Below are positions 6,752 through 9,640 of a DNA stretch of 9,640 bases, piece after piece. Numbering within the stretch: the stretch's first letter is position 1; every line of letters starts with the position of its first letter. The notes beneath the pieces were generated by a model. The model saw only the letters and a list, made by a program, of their open reading frames with translations. It had not been told where the DNA came from and searched no databases. Position numbers and translations under genes: made by a program. Source of the DNA: DASVFB01 sp045806505 (GTDB taxonomy: Bacteria > Actinomycetota > Thermoleophilia > Gaiellales > Gaiellaceae); assembly GCA_045806505.1 (NCBI GenBank), contig JBJMJE010000328.1, positions 1 to 9,640 of the forward strand, in the 5' to 3' direction.

Positions 6752-8119
6752 TCAGCGTCGGAGCACCGTTCCGATGACGTTCGCGTCCGCGTACGAGAGA
6801 TTCTCGAGTGCGCGGTCGATGCTCTCGCGGCTCGCGTCCTGCCGTGTCAGGACGAGGAGGGTCGCGTCGGCGACGCGGGCCCAGACCAGCGCGCCCGACG
6901 ATCGCGACGTGGGCGGCGTGCTGATCACGACCATGTCGGCCGTACCGTGCAGCTGCTTCAGCAGCGACGCCGCGCGACCCGGATTCAGCGCGTGCCCGTT
7001 GGCGCTCGCCCCGCCGGGGATCACTCGCAGATCCCGCCGCCGCTCGCTGCCGAGTTGTGTGAGATCCAGCTCGCCGCCGTTCGCCGTCGCGCTCAGGAGC
7101 TCCGCGTAGCCGGGCTGTCCGTCGAGGTCGAAGAGGCTCGTGATCTCCCGCGCGTCAGTCGCATCGATCAGAACAGTCCGCCGCTGGATCTCCGCGAGCG
7201 CCGCCGCGAGATTCGCGGCGGCCTCGCCGGTGCCCTTGCCGGATCCGGCATCGACGACGACGAGGCTCCGCACGGGCGCGCCGTTCCGGCCGAAGGCCAG
7301 CTTCGTGGCGAGGAGGCGGTACGCCTCGGCCGCGTCGTCATGCTCGTCCTGCCCGACGACAAGGCCTCCACCGTGCCGGCCGCGGCGCGCGGGTATCGCT
7401 CCGAGCACGCGCAGGCCGTCGCCGACGAAGTGGTCGTCGACGTCGCCCGTGCCCCGGGTCGCCTCGAGGAGGAAGACGAGCAGCGCCACGATCATCAGGC
7501 CTGCGACGACGCCGAGCAACGTGATCAGCGAGACCCGAGGCGCCACCGCAGACGTCGGCGGGATCGCTGGGTCGACGACGCTGAGCTTCCCCGCAGACGC
7601 GTTCCCGAAGATGTGCGACGCCGCGCGCCGGATGCTGTCCTGGGTCGGGGTCGAGAGGTTCGCGAGCGACGGATCGGCCATGAACGCGTCGACGAGGGTT
7701 CCGGTCTTGACGGAGCCGAGCGCGAAGAGTTGCCGCCCGATCGTGTTCGCGAGACGCGCGGCCATGCGAGGGTCGTCGTTCTTGACGCTGATGGTGACGA
7801 TGCGCGTGATGTCGTTCGACGTTGCGCTCACGTCCTTGCGGAGCTCGATCGGGGTCGAGTCGACGTGGGTGCGTGCGATCGTCCTGCGGAGGACGGGACC
7901 GCTCGTGGCGAGGTCGGCGTACGTCCTCGCGATGTTGCCGGACGCGCGTTGCGTGTCGAAGTCCGCGTTGATCGGCCCCGCGAGGAGGGACACGGTCGCC
8001 TGGTACGTCGGCTGCATTCGGCTCGCGGCCACGTGCGCGGCCACGCCGCCGAGCAGTGCCCCGGCGCAGAGGATCAGCCAGAACCGGCGAATGAGTTGAA
8101 GAGGTGTTCCGCGTTCCAC
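6752..8119 (-). CDS. Wzz/BY-kinase-like chain-length protein with degenerate ATPase motifs
   Basis: A 455-residue protein with the layout of actinobacterial polysaccharide co-polymerases fused to a BY-kinase domain. It has a membrane helix at 13-33, an extracytoplasmic Wzz domain, a Pro-rich stretch (PAIPPTSAVAP, 184-194), a second helix at 195-219, then a cytoplasmic MinD/BY-kinase-like domain. The conserved linker EAYRLLATKLAF (265-276) is intact. The ATPase motifs are not. The P-loop reads AGSGKGTGEAAANLA where the family has A-G-P-G-E-G-K-S-T-T-A-A-N-L-A, so Thr297 takes the place of the catalytic Lys. The Walker B region reads VVISTPP, with Ser400 instead of Asp, and no C-terminal tyrosine cluster follows. 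The GTG at 8119 is chosen because Wzz homology begins there and GGGGA precedes it. The open frame continues upstream, but as the antisense of the divergent gene. It probably heads a wzz-wzx operon and sets chain length without kinase activity. Confidence 0.88.
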   Translation of the reverse strand: MERGTPLQLIRRFWLILCAGALLGGVAAHVAASRMQPTYQATVSLLAGPINADFDTQRASGNIARTYADLATSGPVLRRTIARTHVDSTPIELRKDVSATSNDITRIVTISVKNDDPRMAARLANTIGRQLFALGSVKTGTLVDAFMADPSLANLSTPTQDSIRRAASHIFGNASAGKLSVVDPAIPPTSAVAPRVSLITLLGVVAGLMIVALLVFLLEATRGTGDVDDHFVGDGLRVLGAIPARRGRHGGGLVVGQDEHDDAAEAYRLLATKLAFGRNGAPVRSLVVVDAGSGKGTGEAAANLAAALAEIQRRTVLIDATDAREITSLFDLDGQPGYAELLSATANGGELDLTQLGSERRRDLRVIPGGASANGHALNPGRAASLLKQLHGTADMVVISTPPTSRSSGALVWARVADATLLVLTRQDASRESIDRALENLSYADANVIGTVLRR

Positions 8120-8128
8120 AGTGAGTTT

Positions 8129-8145
8129 CCCCGCGTCGCGCGGGG
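8129..8145 (-). promoter_or_regulatory. Perfect 7-bp hairpin over the likely RBS of the wzz-like gene
   Basis: CCCCGCG, a three-base loop and CGCGGGG form a perfect stem in the leader of the minus-strand gene. The 3' arm contains the GGGG that lies 9 bases before the GTG at 8119. If transcribed, the stem would hide the ribosome binding site. A chance palindrome in GC-rich DNA is possible. Confidence 0.4.
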
Positions 8146-8204
8146 GCTCGGCGGACGCACTGATGGTAGCGGCTGCCGGACGTGTTTTTCGCACCCGGCC
8201 GGGA

Positions 8205-8210
8205 TACACT
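8205..8210 (+). promoter_or_regulatory. Putative -10 element of a leaderless promoter
   Basis: TACACT within GGGATACACT resembles an actinobacterial -10 box. It ends 7 bases before the GTG at 8218, so transcription would begin at or next to the start codon. That gives a leaderless mRNA, which is common in Actinobacteria, and fits the lack of any Shine-Dalgarno there. No good -35 hexamer is visible. Confidence 0.35.
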
Positions 8211-8217
8211 TCCGATC

Positions 8218-9264
8218 GTGGTGGCTTTCGGGGTTGAGCCGCCGAGTGCGAAGCGTCGCCTGATCCCTGCGGTCGTTCCGGTTGCACTCGCGGTTGCGGC
8301 GTTCGTCGCCGTGACGCCGGCGCATGCGTCGAGGCCGAAGCAGCCGCGCGGCGTCGAGAAGCTGTGGTCGGAGTATCCGCTGTCGGTGCCCGAGCGAACG
8401 CACCCGCGACCCGCACCGACCGTCACGGTCGCTCGTCCGGCGGCCGGAGCCACGGCGAAGCCGACCGGCGCCGCGCAAACCGGCGACAACGGCCGGGGTT
8501 CCACGACGCCGATCCTGCTGGCCCTTGCGGCTGCCGCCGTGCTGCTCGTCGCAGCGGTCGGAAGGCATGCTCTCTCAACCGAAGGAGGAACGACAATGCC
8601 CGACCTCTTCCGCTCGCGCGGCCGTCGCACGCAGGACGACGCCGAGCATCGTCCCGCCGCCGGAGTGGCCCTGGCCGCCCCGGCGGAAACGTCGCCTGAC
8701 TCGCAGGAGCCGTCCAAGGCTGCCGGTGGCGAGGCACGAACGAAGGCCGACGACAAAGAGACGGCCACTCCCACCGCGGCGCGCGAGGACGCGGGCCGGG
8801 TCGGCGAGCACGTGGCAGGCATCGTCGCCGCCGCCGAGTCCGCGGCTGCGACGATCCGCGCCGACGCCGAGCGCGAAGCGGAGCGGCTGCGGACCGACGC
8901 GGAGCGGACGCTCGAGGACGCCCGAAGCGCGGCTGCGAAGATCAAGGCGGAGGCCGAGGCCTACGCTGAGACGCGCCGGCGTGACGCCGCCGCCGCCGCC
9001 GCGCGCGTTGTCGACGAAGCCGAGCGGCACGCCCTGAGCATCGCGGACGACGCTGCGCAACGCGATCGCGTCCTGCTCGCGAACATCGAGGCGTCGGAGC
9101 ACCGCCTGCGGGATCTCGCGCGGAGCCTCCGGACCGTCGCGGCGTCGCTCGACGACGTGGTCGGCAGCAGCGATGCTGCGGAGACGACGGTCGACGAAAC
9201 GCGCCCGATGTCGAGAGCCGGCGAGGAGGGGCCTTCGGGCGAACGCAGCCTGAGTCGGCTCTGA
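8218..9264 (+). CDS. Membrane-anchored hendecad coiled-coil protein, unknown family
   Basis: I do not recognise this 348-residue protein. From the GTG at 8218 it has a basic N-terminus, a hydrophobic segment (about 15-33) ending in TPAHA-S, which looks like a signal peptidase I site, and a Pro-rich extracytoplasmic linker containing VEKLWSEYPLSVPER (46-60). A second hydrophobic segment follows (98-115). After it come a basic and then acidic stretch, and a long Ala/Glu/Arg-rich helix (204-313) with an 11-residue periodicity. The predicted topology puts the coiled coil in the cytoplasm. The helix resembles DivIVA-like or ATP-synthase-b-like coiled coils in style only. GTGs at 8182 and 8221 are alternative starts; 8218 is preferred because of the -10-like box. 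A strong in-frame internal start at 8596 may give a second, soluble product. It is divergent from the wzz-like gene, so a link to polysaccharide export is suggested only by position. Confidence 0.7.
   Translation: MVAFGVEPPSAKRRLIPAVVPVALAVAAFVAVTPAHASRPKQPRGVEKLWSEYPLSVPERTHPRPAPTVTVARPAAGATAKPTGAAQTGDNGRGSTTPILLALAAAAVLLVAAVGRHALSTEGGTTMPDLFRSRGRRTQDDAEHRPAAGVALAAPAETSPDSQEPSKAAGGEARTKADDKETATPTAAREDAGRVGEHVAGIVAAAESAAATIRADAEREAERLRTDAERTLEDARSAAAKIKAEAEAYAETRRRDAAAAAARVVDEAERHALSIADDAAQRDRVLLANIEASEHRLRDLARSLRTVAASLDDVVGSSDAAETTVDETRPMSRAGEEGPSGERSLSRL
8582..8588 (+). promoter_or_regulatory. Strong internal Shine-Dalgarno, in frame with the surrounding gene
   Basis: AAGGAGG lies 7 bases before the ATG at 8596 and is the best ribosome binding site in the window. 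It sits just after the codons for the second membrane segment, inside an uninterrupted reading frame. The start it serves would give only the cytoplasmic part. Confidence 0.75.
8596..9264 (+). CDS. Soluble coiled-coil protein from an internal start (nested, same frame)
   Basis: Translation from the ATG at 8596 gives a 222-residue protein beginning MPDLFRSRGRR. It has no membrane segment: a basic start, a disordered Ala/Glu/Lys/Thr-rich region, ten hendecads (8827-9156), then a short acidic and Ser-rich tail. Two readings fit. One is a single gene making a membrane-bound and a soluble form. The other is two formerly separate genes, a small membrane protein and a coiled-coil protein, that have lost the stop codon between them. 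The upstream part looks like real protein (signal peptide, AxA site, membrane helix), so I do not regard 8596 as the only start. Confidence 0.5.
   Translation: MPDLFRSRGRRTQDDAEHRPAAGVALAAPAETSPDSQEPSKAAGGEARTKADDKETATPTAAREDAGRVGEHVAGIVAAAESAAATIRADAEREAERLRTDAERTLEDARSAAAKIKAEAEAYAETRRRDAAAAAARVVDEAERHALSIADDAAQRDRVLLANIEASEHRLRDLARSLRTVAASLDDVVGSSDAAETTVDETRPMSRAGEEGPSGERSLSRL
8827..9156 (+). repeat. Ten consecutive hendecad (11-residue) coiled-coil repeats
   Basis: Read in steps of 11 codons from 8827, the translation stays in register for ten units. Ala fills position 3 in units 1-7, Ala/Ile/Leu/Val recur at positions 6 or 7, and Ala/Ile/Leu hold position 10 in units 1-9. Examples are ADAEREAERLR, TDAERTLEDAR and AAAARVVDEAE. 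This implies one long straight or slightly right-handed helix, unlike a classical heptad coil. Confidence 0.65.
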
Positions 9265-9267
9265 CGT

Positions 9268-9630
9268 TCAGTACGCGCCGAAGCGCGCGTTCGTGATGCG
9301 GTAACGCCGGGTCGTCAGCGTGTGGACTCGGAACGTCACGTCGCGCTCGCCGGCGCTGCGGCGGTCGAACACGGTCCACGTGCACGTGAAGTGACGCCAG
9401 TGGCGCATACCGCTCCACTTGCGTCCTCGACCCTCGCCGTTGCAGAGCGTCGACGCCGACTGCACGCGCCCGGACCACGAACCGACCGCCACGCGACCGC
9501 CGCCGATCCGTGCCAGCAGCGTCGGCACCGACCACTCGGGCGTCCCCCGGTGCCCCTCGGCGGTCGGCGGAATCTGGGCTGCCGCGACGAGCGCCGCGGC
9601 GGCGACGGCAACGATCCGGCGGCCGCTCAC
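9268..9630 (-). CDS. Small secreted protein, unknown family
   Basis: A 120-residue protein with an N-terminal signal peptide: SGRR, a hydrophobic Ala/Val core to about residue 19, then PPTAEG as the likely cleavage area. The mature part is short, basic and rich in Trp/Arg. It has two cysteines (63 and 83) that could pair, around a GEGRGRKWSGMRHWRHF region. The C-terminus looks like beta strands (RDVTFRVHTLTTRRYRITNARF). I do not recognise a family or function. The GTG at 9630 directly precedes the signal peptide and is plausible, but the frame is open to the window's right edge and no Shine-Dalgarno is visible in the ten remaining bases, so a longer N-terminus cannot be excluded. It ends three bases from the stop of the coiled-coil gene, tail to tail. 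Confidence 0.7.
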   Translation of the reverse strand: MSGRRIVAVAAAALVAAAQIPPTAEGHRGTPEWSVPTLLARIGGGRVAVGSWSGRVQSASTLCNGEGRGRKWSGMRHWRHFTCTWTVFDRRSAGERDVTFRVHTLTTRRYRITNARFGAY

Positions 9631-9640
9631 CGAATCGTGA

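Larger units (their letters stand above)
8120..8217. promoter_or_regulatory. Divergent intergenic region
   Basis: This is the only non-coding gap of any size, between the divergent wzz-like and coiled-coil genes, and it must hold both promoters. On the minus strand a weak -10-like TACCAT (8168-8163) has no convincing -35. On the plus strand TACACT (8205-8210) is a better -10 candidate. Confidence 0.5.

Noticed and set aside
8120..8416. An N-terminal extension of the wzz-like gene by 99 residues
   Set aside because: It is a Pro/Arg/Ser-rich translation antisense to the signal-peptide region of the divergent gene, and Wzz homology begins right after the GTG at 8119.
9273..9290. GC-rich hairpin near the convergent stops as a terminator
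   Set aside because: It is short, inside the coding end of the minus-strand gene, and not followed by a T-run in either direction.
1..9640. tRNA, rRNA, CRISPR arrays, insertion sequences, integrase or attachment sites
   Set aside because: None were seen: no spaced short repeats, no transposase-like protein and no recognisable structural RNA on either strand.
9419..9640. A 73-codon plus-strand frame at the right edge
   Set aside because: It is antisense to the signal-peptide protein, has no ribosome binding site and gives Pro/Arg/Ala-rich sequence without features.

Overview
The window is GC-rich (about 70% by eye). Coding is dense, GTG starts are common and there is no intergenic gap over 300 bases. 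Gene content and codon bias suggest an actinobacterium, most like the Thermoleophilia (Gaiellales/Solirubrobacterales). That placement is inference from style, not from a marker gene. The window is part of an exopolysaccharide assembly locus of the Wzx/Wzy type.

Layout. (1) Positions 1-3842, plus strand: the 3' part of a very large gene. It has the C-terminal part of an N,N-dimethylformamidase large-subunit-like domain (GHDEYW motif), then three lectin-like beta-sandwich domains and four fibronectin type III domains. The last 2.4 kb is a tandem duplication of an Fn3-Fn3-lectin unit. (2) 3863-5398, plus: a Wzy/O-antigen-ligase family membrane protein, 20 bases downstream and with a good ribosome binding site, so probably the same operon. 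(3) 5352-6716, minus: a Wzx-type flippase, whose 3' end overlaps that of wzy. (4) 6752-8119, minus: a Wzz/BY-kinase-like chain-length protein, upstream of the flippase in the same operon. Its nucleotide-binding motifs look destroyed and it lacks a C-terminal tyrosine cluster. (5) 8120-8217: a short divergent regulatory region with a putative leaderless promoter on the plus strand and a hairpin covering the likely ribosome binding site of the wzz-like gene on the minus strand. (6) 8218-9264, plus: an unrecognised protein with a signal-peptide-like segment, a Pro-rich linker, a second membrane segment and a long hendecad coiled coil. The strongest Shine-Dalgarno in the window lies in frame inside it, just after the second membrane segment. 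(7) 9268-9630, minus: a small secreted protein of unknown family.

How the genes may work together. Wzx would flip lipid-linked oligosaccharide units, Wzy polymerise them, and the Wzz-like protein set chain length or organise export. The giant secreted lectin/Fn3 protein may bind or modify the polymer outside the cell. No glycosyltransferase or initiating sugar-phosphate transferase is visible, so the sugar-building genes must lie elsewhere. The most unusual points are the pseudo-kinase character of the Wzz-like protein and the neighbouring coiled-coil gene with apparent dual translation starts.
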